A stretch of DNA of 8,266 nt. It comes from Gammaproteobacteria bacterium (GTDB lineage Bacteria; Pseudomonadota; Gammaproteobacteria; Magnimaribacterales; Magnimaribacteraceae). Each line of letters opens with the position of its first letter. Position 1 is the first letter of the stretch. The stretch is from positions 1-8,266 of the forward strand of contig DTSY01000092.1 of the NCBI GenBank assembly GCA_012965075.1, written 5' to 3'. Below are positions 1 to 7,544 of this stretch, one piece after another. The translations under genes were made by a program, and so were the position numbers. The notes under the pieces are model-generated. The model made no database searches, was not told the origin of the DNA, and saw only the letters and a program-made list of their open reading frames with translations.

Positions 1-723
1 CCTCTCTCTATGCATTGTAGGAGGCTTTCCTTTCCACATGTTGTCCTTATATTTACGATGAGTGTCCTTTTTCATTTTGGAAGAATCCATCAGCTCTCTT
101 CTATCTAGAACTTCATCTGAGTTCTTATCCATTTCATCAAATTTCTTTTGGATAGGAGACATAAATTCTTCTTTAGAAACCTTATTGTTCCCATTTAAAT
201 CCAAGGTTTTAAATTTGATGTCTTTGGCAATTTTCGGTCCAACCTCTCGACCCTTAGAAAGCTCTTCAGAATTTAGATATCCGTCTTTATTTTTATCTAA
301 AGCTTTAAAGATTGCCTCGCTAACTTCTTTCTTACCTTCTGGAGGAGGTCCTTTTGGCGGTCCTCTTCTTTTAGGCCTTTGTCCTGGTTCAGGACGTCCT
401 TTTGATCCGGTAATAAATTCTTTTTGGTCTATCTTTTGATCGTCATTTCTATCTAGCTTATCTGCCATCTTAGAGAGCATTTTTTCTTCCCACAAACCTT
501 CTTCAATATCCATTTCTTGCCTTGTGATATTTCCATCTGAATTCCGATCTAAAAATGAAAACATTCTTTCGCTACGCGAGCTAAATTCCACAAAACTTAA
601 AACGCCGTTTTGGTCTTTATCCATGTGCATCATATTTTTGTTTTTCTTACCTGGCTCGGCTTGAAGGCATAAAGATAGAGAAAAAAGTGCGCTTAATACA
701 AATATATAATTAATGTTTTTCAT
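1..723 (-). CDS. Secreted multi-EF-hand (calcium-binding) protein, 3' end cut by window edge
   Basis: Open frame of 241 codons running off the left edge without a stop, so the C-terminus is missing. Residues 1-22 look like a signal peptide: MKN, then a hydrophobic stretch, ending LQA before EPGKK, which suggests export to the periplasm or beyond. Six EF-hand loops are visible, beginning at D35, D59, D91, D143, D175 and D199. Each has D at position 1, N or D at 3, D or N at 5, a hydrophobic residue at 8 and E at 12. Loops 1, 2 and 4 (for example DRNSDGNITRQE and DKNKDGYLNSEE) also keep Gly at position 6; loops 3, 5 and 6 have Q, N and E there and may bind calcium less well. A Gly/Pro/Lys/Arg-rich linker (about 107-132) splits the protein into two three-loop halves. 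ATG 723 is chosen over ATG 729 because the AAGGA ribosome site directly abuts 729. Calcium binding is inferred from the loops; the cellular role is unknown. It lies 73 nt downstream of ispH. Confidence 0.88.
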   Translation of the reverse strand, partial: MKNINYIFVLSALFSLSLCLQAEPGKKNKNMMHMDKDQNGVLSFVEFSSRSERMFSFLDRNSDGNITRQEMDIEEGLWEEKMLSKMADKLDRNDDQKIDQKEFITGSKGRPEPGQRPKRRGPPKGPPPEGKKEVSEAIFKALDKNKDGYLNSEELSKGREVGPKIAKDIKFKTLDLNGNNKVSKEEFMSPIQKKFDEMDKNSDEVLDRRELMDSSKMKKDTHRKYKDNMWKGKPPTMHRER

Positions 724-729
724 GTTCAT

Positions 730-734
730 TCCTT
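730..734 (-). promoter_or_regulatory. Ribosome binding site that decides the EF-hand gene start
   Basis: The minus strand reads AAGGA followed by ATGAACATG. The Shine-Dalgarno-like AAGGA has no spacing to the first ATG (729) but six nucleotides to the second (723). The second ATG is therefore the more likely initiator, giving a protein that begins MKN. Confidence 0.6.
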
Positions 735-759
735 GCGTTAAAAATAACACTTGATTTGC

Positions 760-791
760 GCTATAGACAAATTAAAAACTCTAGGGTTCAA
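760..791 (-). promoter_or_regulatory. Possible weak promoter ahead of the EF-hand gene
   Basis: Within the only sizeable intergenic gap, the minus strand carries TTGAAC (791-786) as a possible -35 and TATAGC (765-760) as a possible -10. The 20-nt spacing is longer than the usual 16-18 of sigma-70 promoters, and each box matches the consensus at only four of six bases. A start near 753 would give a leader of about 30 nt. The EF-hand gene could equally be transcribed by read-through from ispH, since no terminator is seen. Confidence 0.2.
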
Positions 792-796
792 AATTA

Positions 797-1735
797 CTAG
801 CCCCTTAACTCTTTGGGTAATTTAAAGAAAATTCCTTCATCTTGCCTATCTTCTCCCTTTTTTAGGTCAATGTCGAAGTTTTGAGTTAGTGACTCTAACA
901 AATCTCTTACTAAATGTTCTGGGGCCGAAGCTCCGGATGTTATTCCCAAGACTTTCTTTTCTTTAAACCACTTAAGATTTAGATCTGCTGCGGTATCAAT
1001 AAGGTACGACTCTACCCCGGATCTTTCAGCTATTTCTCTTAATCTATTGGAATTAGAGCTATTTTTAGACCCAATAACTAATATCAGATCACACTCAAGA
1101 GCTAGTTGTTTTACAGCATCTTGCCTGTTTTGGGTTGCATAACAAATGTCATCTTTGCGGGGACCTAAAATTGAAGGAAATCTTTGCTTAAGTATTTCAA
1201 TGATTTCTTGAGTATCATCTACTGAAAGAGTTGTTTGGGTTACAAAAGATAGATTGTGAGGGTCTTTAACTAATATTTCTTTGGCCTCTTTTTGGGACTG
1301 AACCAAATAAATCTTTCCTCCATTAGAAGTATCATATTGACCCATTGTGCCCTCAACTTCTGGATGATTTTTATGCCCTATCAGTATGCACTCTCTACCT
1401 GCCCTGGAATGCTGTTCAACTTCAGAATGAACTTTACTTACTAAAGGGCAAGTTGCATCAAATACATCTAAACCCTTTGTTCCAGAATGGTTTTGTACCT
1501 CTTTTGAGACACCGTGAGCACTGTATATCACGGTAGAGCCTGAGGGAATTTCAGAAATTTCTTCAACAAATATTGCTCCCTTTTCTCTTAACTCATCGAC
1601 TACGGTTTGATTGTGTACAACTTCATGCTTTACATAGACCGGGGGGCCATTTTGCTCGATTACTTTGTTCACAATCTCTATGGCTCGACCCACTCCAGCA
1701 CAAAACCCTCTAGGATTGGCCAAAATTACTTTCAT
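797..1735 (-). CDS. ispH: 4-hydroxy-3-methylbut-2-enyl diphosphate reductase (IspH/LytB)
   Basis: Last enzyme of the MEP isoprenoid pathway: an iron-sulphur reductase that converts HMBPP to IPP and DMAPP in the cytoplasm. The 312-residue length matches the usual gammaproteobacterial form. The three cluster-ligating cysteines are present at C12 (NPRGFCAGV), C96 (DATCPLV) and C198 (DICYATQNRQ). Substrate-pocket residues known from E. coli IspH are visible too: H41, H74 (YSAHGV), H124 and E126 (HKNHPEVEGT), the TQTTLS motif (166-171), S226/S227/N228 (SKNSSNSN) and S270 (TSGASAPEH). The start ATG overlaps the lspA stop as ATGA, with AAAGGA 10 nt upstream inside lspA, so translation is probably coupled to lspA. 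In E. coli, fkpB sits between lspA and ispH; here it is missing. All key residues are intact and nothing suggests truncation. Confidence 0.98.
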   Translation of the reverse strand: MKVILANPRGFCAGVGRAIEIVNKVIEQNGPPVYVKHEVVHNQTVVDELREKGAIFVEEISEIPSGSTVIYSAHGVSKEVQNHSGTKGLDVFDATCPLVSKVHSEVEQHSRAGRECILIGHKNHPEVEGTMGQYDTSNGGKIYLVQSQKEAKEILVKDPHNLSFVTQTTLSVDDTQEIIEILKQRFPSILGPRKDDICYATQNRQDAVKQLALECDLILVIGSKNSSNSNRLREIAERSGVESYLIDTAADLNLKWFKEKKVLGITSGASAPEHLVRDLLESLTQNFDIDLKKGEDRQDEGIFFKLPKELRG

Positions 1736-2208
1736 GTTTCTTTAATCCTTTCAATGAAAAAGAAATAGCCCAGATAAAAGATGATTCCAAGTGTTATGTA
1801 ACTGTCTGCCATATTAAAGACATAAAAAGAATAATGTTGGTAGAAAGCGTGTACAAAATCTACAACGTATCCTAACAACAGTCTGTCTATTAAATTCCCC
1901 AGTCCTCCCGAAATTATAAGTAAAAGAGAAATCAACTCTAACTGATGTTTTGGTGTTTTCTTATAAAGGAGGAAAACTAAGTAGGCCAAAATACCTGCAA
2001 CAGAAGCTACCAAGAGCCACCGAGAAAACTCTCCCCCTTCATCAAAGATACTGAAAGCAATTCCTGTATTGTGAATCAAAGTAAAATTCAAAAAAGGGAA
2101 TACGTTTAAAGATTCACCTAAGCTGAGATGAGAAGAAATAAAAAACTTTGAAAGCTGATCTAGTCCCACCAAGAAAATGATGAAAAAAACTATTGCACCT
2201 TTTTTCAT
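1732..2208 (-). CDS. lspA: Lipoprotein signal peptidase (signal peptidase II)
   Basis: Inner-membrane aspartyl protease that removes the signal peptide of prolipoproteins after Lgt has lipidated the +1 cysteine. The 158-residue protein has four hydrophobic segments, roughly 4-26, 64-82, 90-108 and 134-153, as in the family. Conserved motifs appear in order: GLDQLSK with D17, HNTGIAFS with N47, GNLIDR (N105, D108, R109), VVDFV with catalytic D117, and FNMADS with catalytic D135. The start ATG lies two bases after the ileS stop (TAACTATG) and no strong Shine-Dalgarno sequence is visible, so re-initiation by ribosomes finishing ileS is likely. The stop overlaps the ispH start by 4 nt. The ileS-lspA pairing is conserved in Proteobacteria. 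Confidence 0.97.
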   Translation of the reverse strand: MKKGAIVFFIIFLVGLDQLSKFFISSHLSLGESLNVFPFLNFTLIHNTGIAFSIFDEGGEFSRWLLVASVAGILAYLVFLLYKKTPKHQLELISLLLIISGGLGNLIDRLLLGYVVDFVHAFYQHYSFYVFNMADSYITLGIIFYLGYFFFIERIKET

Positions 2209-2210
2209 AG

Positions 2211-4997
2211 TTAAGCAAAGAGCCTGACCTCGCCTTTTCCGTCAATGTTCTCCAAGCATCTATTGCATAAAGTGGGATGATCTTTGATTGAACCAACTTC
2301 AGGTCTGCTATGCCAACACCTTTCACATTTTCCTTCTTGAGTCTTGGAAATTTTTATTTTTAATCCTTCTATTTCTGTTTCTTCACCTTCACCATTTTCT
2401 TTTAAGACTTTTGCTTCAGAAGTAATGAATACAAACCTCAATTCTTCAGAAAACTTTCGTAGAATGCTTTCCAAATCTTTAGAGCAGAATAATTCAATTT
2501 CTGCTTCTAACGCGGAACCAATAAGGCCAGAATTTCTTGAAGATTCGATAATCTTATTAACTTCAGATCTAACCTTAAGGACTTGTTGCCATTCACTTTC
2601 AGATATTGATCCTTCTGAAGAACAAACCCAGTCTTCAAACCATTCAGACAAATGCACTGATTCAAGATCAGAATGGTATAAACGCCAAGCCTCTTCAGCT
2701 GTAAAGCTAAGTATGGGAGCAATCCAACGTACTAATGCCTCCAAAATCTGAAATAAAGTAGTTTGAGATGATCTTCTGGCTAAAGATTCTTTGCCACAGG
2801 TATAAAGACGATCTTTGAGAATGTCTAAATAAAACCCGCCTAAATCATTGGAACAAAAATTGTGTATTTTGTTGAAGGCTAGATGAAATTGATAATTTTG
2901 ATAATCTTCTATTAATTCCTTTTGGAGGTTTTGAGTTTTAATCTCCATGAATCTATCGATTTCGGTTAATTCATTTTCTTTTACACGACTCGCCGAATCG
3001 AAATCATGAACATTTCCCAATAAAAATCTTATGGTATTTCTGATTCTTCTATACGTATCTGAAACTCCTTGCAATCTGGTATCAGATATAACCATTTCAT
3101 TCCTATAATCGGTTGATGCTATCCATGCCCTTAAGACATCTGCTCCTCGAGAATTCCATATTTCTTGAGGTGAAATGGTATTCCCAAGGGACTTGGACAT
3201 CTTTTTTCCCTCAGCATCGACAACAAAACCATGTGTCAAAACTCCTTTATAAGGAGGTGTGTCATTTATGGCCATACTCGTAAGTAACGATGACTGAAAC
3301 CACCCTCGGTGCTGATCTGAGCCCTCTAGATAAAGATCTGCCGGGAACTGCAATTCTTCATCGGCCAAGACGCAAGCATGCGTTACGCCCGAATCAAACC
3401 ACACATCTAGGATATCAGTTATTTTTTCATAATTTGATGAATCTTTAATAAGGTCCTCTATCTTGACTTCGTGCCAGAACTCTATTCCCTGCTTTTCTAT
3501 CTTTTTAGCAATCTCCTCAATTAATTGATTGGTGTCCGGATGTAACTCTCTTGTTTCCTTATGAATTAGAAGGGGGATAGGAACACCCCATGCTCTCTGA
3601 CGCGATATACACCAATCAGGTCTATCCAACATGCTGGACATCCTGGTTTCACCCCAAGAAGGCTCCCACTTTACTTCCTTGATGGCCTTATTAGCATTTG
3701 CAAGCAAAGAACCTTTATCCATACCTATAAACCATTGAGGAGTGGCTCTAAACATTAGTGGTGTTTTGTGCCTCCAACAATGCGGATAACTATGTTCATA
3801 GTCGGCTAGTGCAAAAAGAGTGCCCTCTTCTTTTAGTACTTCAATGATCTTTTCATTAGCCTTAAAAGCGAATAGACCCCCTACATGTTCTTCATCAGAA
3901 TTAAAAGTTCCGTTGTTCTTAACCGGACTTAGTACATCTAAATCATACTCTTTGGCTACTAAGTAGTCTTCAAGACCATGCCCTGGCGAGGTATGGACGA
4001 TTCCAGTTCCAACCTCTGTTGTTACATGATCGCCTAATACGAATTTTGAAGGCCTATTTAAGTAAGGATGCTTGGCTTCTAATCCCTCTAATTTTATACC
4101 TTTACAAGAAGCTAAAACTTCGAAGTTTTTTACACCAATCCGTTCAAGTGTAGGTTCTATTAACTCCTTACCTATAAGAAGGCCATAATCCTTTGAGCTT
4201 TCTTTTATTTGAACTAAACAATAATCGAATTCGGCATTAACTGTAAGTGCTACATTCCCTGGTAGGGTCCAAGGAGTGGTAGTCCAACTTGAAACATAAA
4301 TAGACATATCCAAGTCTAGATTGAAAATAGAGTTTATTTTTTCAACCTCAATAGGGAATCCAAAATCTATGGAGGGTGAAATCTTGTCTTGATATTCAAC
4401 TTCAGCTTCCGCCAGTGCAGAGCCACAATCAACACACCAGTGGACAGGCTTATCTCCTCTATGTACATACCCCTTTGAGATTATTTGACCCAAAGAACGA
4501 ACTATACCTGCTTCAAATTGACGATCCATTGTCAGATAGGGATTTTTCCAATCTCCCAAAACTCCCAATCTTTTAAACTCCTCTTTTTGTATTTCTATCT
4601 GGTCTTTAGCATAATTTCGACAAGCTTCTCTAAACGCTTTTGCGGTTACTTTATCGCCTACCTTGCCTAGCTTCTTTTCCACATTTAATTCAATGGGTAG
4701 GCCATGACAATCCCAACCAGGAATGTAAGGGGAGTATTTACCACTTAGAGTTTGAGATTTAACAACAATATCTTTTAATGTTTTATTTACAGCGTGGCCA
4801 ATATGAATAGCCCCATTTGCATAGGGAGGACCATCATGAAGTACAAATTTATCCTTACCTTTCCCTTTCTTTTTTAACTTTTTATATAGCTCTATTTCTT
4901 CCCAATATTTCAATAACTCAGGCTCTTTATTAGGAAGATTTGCCTTCATTGCAAACTCTGTTTTAGGTAGATTAAGAGTTTCTTTATAGTCTTTCAT
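2211..4997 (-). CDS. ileS: Isoleucyl-tRNA synthetase
   Basis: Class I aminoacyl-tRNA synthetase that charges tRNA-Ile in the cytoplasm and edits misactivated valine. With the ATG at 4997 the protein is 928 residues and begins MKDYKETLNLPKTEF, which aligns with the E. coli start. The PYANGAIHIGH signature then falls at 58-68, as in E. coli. An in-frame GTG at 5012 would add five residues but is less likely. Other landmarks are the editing-domain threonines T239-T241 (TTTPWTLPGN), the second editing motif GHGLEDY near 345, WFDSGVTH, the KMSKS loop at 599-603, and a C-terminal zinc finger with C891/C894 (CERCWH) and C911/C914 (CNRC). The zinc finger and close E. coli resemblance mark it as the typical bacterial type rather than the eukaryote-like, mupirocin-resistant type. 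It follows ribF after 16 nt; the ribosome site is weak, suggesting coupling. Confidence 0.98.
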   Translation of the reverse strand: MKDYKETLNLPKTEFAMKANLPNKEPELLKYWEEIELYKKLKKKGKGKDKFVLHDGPPYANGAIHIGHAVNKTLKDIVVKSQTLSGKYSPYIPGWDCHGLPIELNVEKKLGKVGDKVTAKAFREACRNYAKDQIEIQKEEFKRLGVLGDWKNPYLTMDRQFEAGIVRSLGQIISKGYVHRGDKPVHWCVDCGSALAEAEVEYQDKISPSIDFGFPIEVEKINSIFNLDLDMSIYVSSWTTTPWTLPGNVALTVNAEFDYCLVQIKESSKDYGLLIGKELIEPTLERIGVKNFEVLASCKGIKLEGLEAKHPYLNRPSKFVLGDHVTTEVGTGIVHTSPGHGLEDYLVAKEYDLDVLSPVKNNGTFNSDEEHVGGLFAFKANEKIIEVLKEEGTLFALADYEHSYPHCWRHKTPLMFRATPQWFIGMDKGSLLANANKAIKEVKWEPSWGETRMSSMLDRPDWCISRQRAWGVPIPLLIHKETRELHPDTNQLIEEIAKKIEKQGIEFWHEVKIEDLIKDSSNYEKITDILDVWFDSGVTHACVLADEELQFPADLYLEGSDQHRGWFQSSLLTSMAINDTPPYKGVLTHGFVVDAEGKKMSKSLGNTISPQEIWNSRGADVLRAWIASTDYRNEMVISDTRLQGVSDTYRRIRNTIRFLLGNVHDFDSASRVKENELTEIDRFMEIKTQNLQKELIEDYQNYQFHLAFNKIHNFCSNDLGGFYLDILKDRLYTCGKESLARRSSQTTLFQILEALVRWIAPILSFTAEEAWRLYHSDLESVHLSEWFEDWVCSSEGSISESEWQQVLKVRSEVNKIIESSRNSGLIGSALEAEIELFCSKDLESILRKFSEELRFVFITSEAKVLKENGEGEETEIEGLKIKISKTQEGKCERCWHSRPEVGSIKDHPTLCNRCLENIDGKGEVRLFA

Positions 4998-5013
4998 GTT
5001 AATTTTTTGCACT

Positions 5014-5961
5014 TTATACGAAATAACTCTCAGCTGTAGAAATATCTTTAAAAATCTGATCTTTTAAAGCATTCAAATTTTCAAATTTTTTTTCATCTCT
5101 TACTTTTTTCAAAAATTCTACAGTCAATCTTTTGCCATAAATTTTTTCGGAAAAATTTAATAGATGTACTTCTAAAACAGGTGAATCTCCCCCCACTGTG
5201 GGCCTTATTCCCATATTGGCTATGCCTCTTAATTTCTTTTTATCAAGCAAAGCTTTAACAATGTAAACACCAGAAATAGGCAATTTATTCTTAGGAAGCC
5301 ATAAATTTGCTGTAGGAATCCCAAGTTGACCGCCTAACTGGTTCCCGTAAACTACTTTTCCAGAATAAGTGAAAGGCCTACCCAAAAATTTATTGGCCTT
5401 TTCAAAATTGTTTTCTGTTAGAGCCTCTCTTATTCTGGTGCTGCTTACTCTTTCTCCATCAATTTCATAAGTTTCGGTGTTAGAAACTTCTATCGAATTC
5501 TGAGTTCCCCAGTTTTTAAGCAGACTGAAATCTCCTTCTCGGTTGGCCCCAAATCTAAAATCATCTCCTATTACTAATTTTTTAATGTGAAGTCTTAACA
5601 AGATTTGATTTAAGAAGTCTTCAGGCGTCATAGATCTCAATTGATTATTGAATTTCAAGAAAAAAGCAAATTCAACACCAAACTCCTTCATCTTCCTCAC
5701 TTTTTCTTGCCATGGGAAAATTCGGGGTGGCTTTGAAGTCTCCAAACCGGCTGCTTCAGAAAAAAATTCTTGAGCGTGTGGCTCAGTAAAGATTATTAGC
5801 CTTTTAAGCCTGTGAATATCCGCTTCCTCCTGCATGGTTTTTAATATCTGCTGATGACCAAGATGAAGGCCATCAAAGTTTCCGATGGTTGCCACAGTTG
5901 AGATCTCAGGAAAATTAGATCTGAAAAGTTCTATATTATTTGTTCCTCGAATCAAATACAT
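5014..5961 (-). CDS. ribF: Bifunctional riboflavin kinase / FAD synthetase
   Basis: Cytoplasmic enzyme that phosphorylates riboflavin to FMN and then adenylylates FMN to FAD. Its 315 residues match the family. The N-terminal nucleotidyltransferase (FAD synthetase) domain shows GNFDGLHLGH at 27-36 with the HxGH adenylylation motif, GDDFRFG at 132-138 and SSTRIREAL at 173-181. The C-terminal flavokinase domain shows GRPF at 194-197, GGQLGIPTAN at 210-219, GVYIV at 231-235, NMGIRPT at 249-255, and LEVHLLNF with the probable catalytic E264. Both activities should therefore be intact. The ATG lies two bases after the murJ stop, with AAAAGG 6 nt upstream. An eight-adenine run occurs in the coding strand near residues 290-292. 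The gene sits directly before ileS, as in many Gammaproteobacteria. Confidence 0.98.
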   Translation of the reverse strand: MYLIRGTNNIELFRSNFPEISTVATIGNFDGLHLGHQQILKTMQEEADIHRLKRLIIFTEPHAQEFFSEAAGLETSKPPRIFPWQEKVRKMKEFGVEFAFFLKFNNQLRSMTPEDFLNQILLRLHIKKLVIGDDFRFGANREGDFSLLKNWGTQNSIEVSNTETYEIDGERVSSTRIREALTENNFEKANKFLGRPFTYSGKVVYGNQLGGQLGIPTANLWLPKNKLPISGVYIVKALLDKKKLRGIANMGIRPTVGGDSPVLEVHLLNFSEKIYGKRLTVEFLKKVRDEKKFENLNALKDQIFKDISTAESYFV

Positions 5962-5963
5962 AG

Positions 5964-7544
5964 TTAACCTTTTAAATCTCTTAACCTAAGTCCTGAAATC
6001 CACAACACAGCAAGATAAGTAGCTATGCCACTAAAAGTTATAAGCAAAAGCTGCATAAAACGGACCACTTGATCTAACTCCCTCCATGCAAACATCTCTA
6101 CATTCATTAGATTAACTATTACAGTCATAACTAAACAAGCAGCCAATATTCTTCCTAAAAAAATGATCCATCCTTTTTGAACTTGATAAATCTTATTTTT
6201 TAAGAGAATAAAGAGCAATATAGTAATACTAAAATATGCGGCAATAGAACTAGCTATTGCTAAACCAACATGATTGAAACCTAAATAAAAAGCGAGTAAC
6301 CAAGCTAAAACAGCGTTAACTACCATAGAGGCTGCAGCAACTTTCAAGGGCGTTTTAGGGTTCTGACGAGCAAAAAAGCCAGGGATCAACACTTTAATCA
6401 GCATGAAGGCAATCAAGCCTAATGCAAGTGCTATGAGGCTAAAAGACGCCTGTCTCGTGTCTGTTGCAATAAACTCCCCGCGCTCAAATAAGGTAAGAAT
6501 GATTGGTTCTGATAAGAGAACTAAACCTATAACTGAAGGAACCCCTATTAACAAAACTAATCTTATAGACCAGTCCATTGTTCTCGAGAATCCTTCCTTA
6601 TCTTCAGTTTGATGCAAAGAAGAAAGTCGGGGAAGTAACACCGTACCTATGGCAATAGCAAAAATACCAAGCGGTAACTGCATTAACCTGTCGGAAACAT
6701 ACAACCAAGTTGGGCTACCCGTAGGTAAAAAAGAAGCCAATATGGTGTCCACGAGCATATTAAGCTGACTAACACCTCCTGCAATTATTCCTGGAATCAT
6801 TAGATAAAGAACTTTTTTAACCCCAGGGTGGTTTAAATTTAGAGAAAAGTTAGGAAGTAATTTTAATTTTATTAAAGGATAGATTTGTATTAAAAGTTGA
6901 ATACACCCAGCAACAAACATGCCCCAAGCTATAGCATAAATAGGAACTTCATAAAGTGGTGCTATCCAAATTGCAGTGCAAACTAATATGAGGTTATAGA
7001 AAACAGGAGTTAAAGCTGGAATTGAAAACTTTCCATAGGTATTCATTATGGATCCAGATAAAGCCACCAGAGAGACAAAGAAAAGGTATGGAAAAGTTAT
7101 TCTTAGAATGTCTGTAGCCAATTCGTTTTTAATTGGTTCTGAGTAAAAACCCGGAGCAAAAATAAAGACAAAAATAGGAGTAAGTAAAAGAACAATAAGA
7201 GTAATAAGCAACAGGCTTGAACTGAGAACCCCAAAAATATTGTTTATTAAAACTCTTACCTCACTCTCATCACTACCTTCCTTGTATTCTGAAAGTACTG
7301 GCACGAAAGCTTGGTTGAAAGCACCTTCAGCAAATATCCTTCTAAATACATTAGGAATCTTTGTGATTACTATATAAGCATCCAGGGCGACCCCGGCCCC
7401 TAAGAGAGAAGTAAAAACAATATCTCTAACTAACCCCAGAAGTCTGGAAATAAAAGTCCAGAAGCTCACTATGCTTGAGCTAGCTAGTAATTTGACAGAG
7501 TTTCGATTTTTTTGCGATTCTGGTTTATCTGAACTCAGGTTCAA
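5964..7544 (-). CDS. murJ: Lipid II flippase MurJ (MviN)
   Basis: Multi-spanning inner-membrane MOP-superfamily transporter that flips lipid II to the periplasmic face for peptidoglycan synthesis. At 526 residues it is slightly longer than the E. coli protein, and many hydrophobic segments run along its length, consistent with the usual 14 helices. The diagnostic stretch FRRIFAEGAFNQAFVPV lies at 67-83. Residues essential in E. coli MurJ (R18, R24, D39, R52, R270) all recur at a constant offset of 16, as R34, R40, D55, R68 and R286 (SDRLMQ), so the enzyme should be functional. The start codon is TTG, overlapping the msrB stop as TTGA. No ATG or GTG lies upstream before an in-frame stop at 7587-7589. 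The first 16 residues are a hydrophilic extension (MNLSSDKPESQKNRNS). The start is the least certain part: GAGGA abuts the TTG, and an in-frame CTG two codons on has better spacing. Confidence 0.96.
   Translation of the reverse strand: MNLSSDKPESQKNRNSVKLLASSSIVSFWTFISRLLGLVRDIVFTSLLGAGVALDAYIVITKIPNVFRRIFAEGAFNQAFVPVLSEYKEGSDESEVRVLINNIFGVLSSSLLLITLIVLLLTPIFVFIFAPGFYSEPIKNELATDILRITFPYLFFVSLVALSGSIMNTYGKFSIPALTPVFYNLILVCTAIWIAPLYEVPIYAIAWGMFVAGCIQLLIQIYPLIKLKLLPNFSLNLNHPGVKKVLYLMIPGIIAGGVSQLNMLVDTILASFLPTGSPTWLYVSDRLMQLPLGIFAIAIGTVLLPRLSSLHQTEDKEGFSRTMDWSIRLVLLIGVPSVIGLVLLSEPIILTLFERGEFIATDTRQASFSLIALALGLIAFMLIKVLIPGFFARQNPKTPLKVAAASMVVNAVLAWLLAFYLGFNHVGLAIASSIAAYFSITILLFILLKNKIYQVQKGWIIFLGRILAACLVMTVIVNLMNVEMFAWRELDQVVRFMQLLLITFSGIATYLAVLWISGLRLRDLKG
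5968..5973 (-). promoter_or_regulatory. Ribosome binding site of ribF inside the murJ 3' end
   Basis: AAAAGG is followed by TTAACT and then ATG 5961, so the spacing is 6 nt and supports this start. The site overlaps the last sense codons of murJ, and the TAA stop of murJ lies within the spacer. This links translation of the two genes. Confidence 0.7.

Noticed and set aside
62..439. 125-codon open frame on the plus strand
   Set aside because: It lies antisense to the EF-hand gene. Its Ser/Leu/Phe-rich composition mirrors the Lys/Glu/Asp codons of the opposite strand, and it has no recognisable domain.
651..675. Possible lipobox (LSLC) in the EF-hand protein, which would make it an LspA substrate
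   Set aside because: The residue before the cysteine is Leu, whereas lipoboxes need Gly, Ala or Ser there. Cleavage after LQA by signal peptidase I fits better.
777..805. Possible terminator hairpin after ispH (GGG/CCC and CTAG/CTAG pairs before a T-rich stretch)
   Set aside because: The stems are only 3-4 base pairs with loops of 12 or more bases, too weak to call a terminator.
1345..1536. 63-codon open frame on the plus strand
   Set aside because: It is antisense to the core of ispH, including the C96 region, and has no independent support.
2114..2326. 70-codon minus-strand frame spanning the ileS/lspA junction
   Set aside because: It runs out of frame through the ileS zinc-finger end and the lspA N-terminus, both of which are well supported by motifs.
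2344..2751. 135-codon open frame on the plus strand
   Set aside because: It is antisense to the conserved C-terminal region of ileS, Ser-rich, and without family motifs, so it is a shadow frame.
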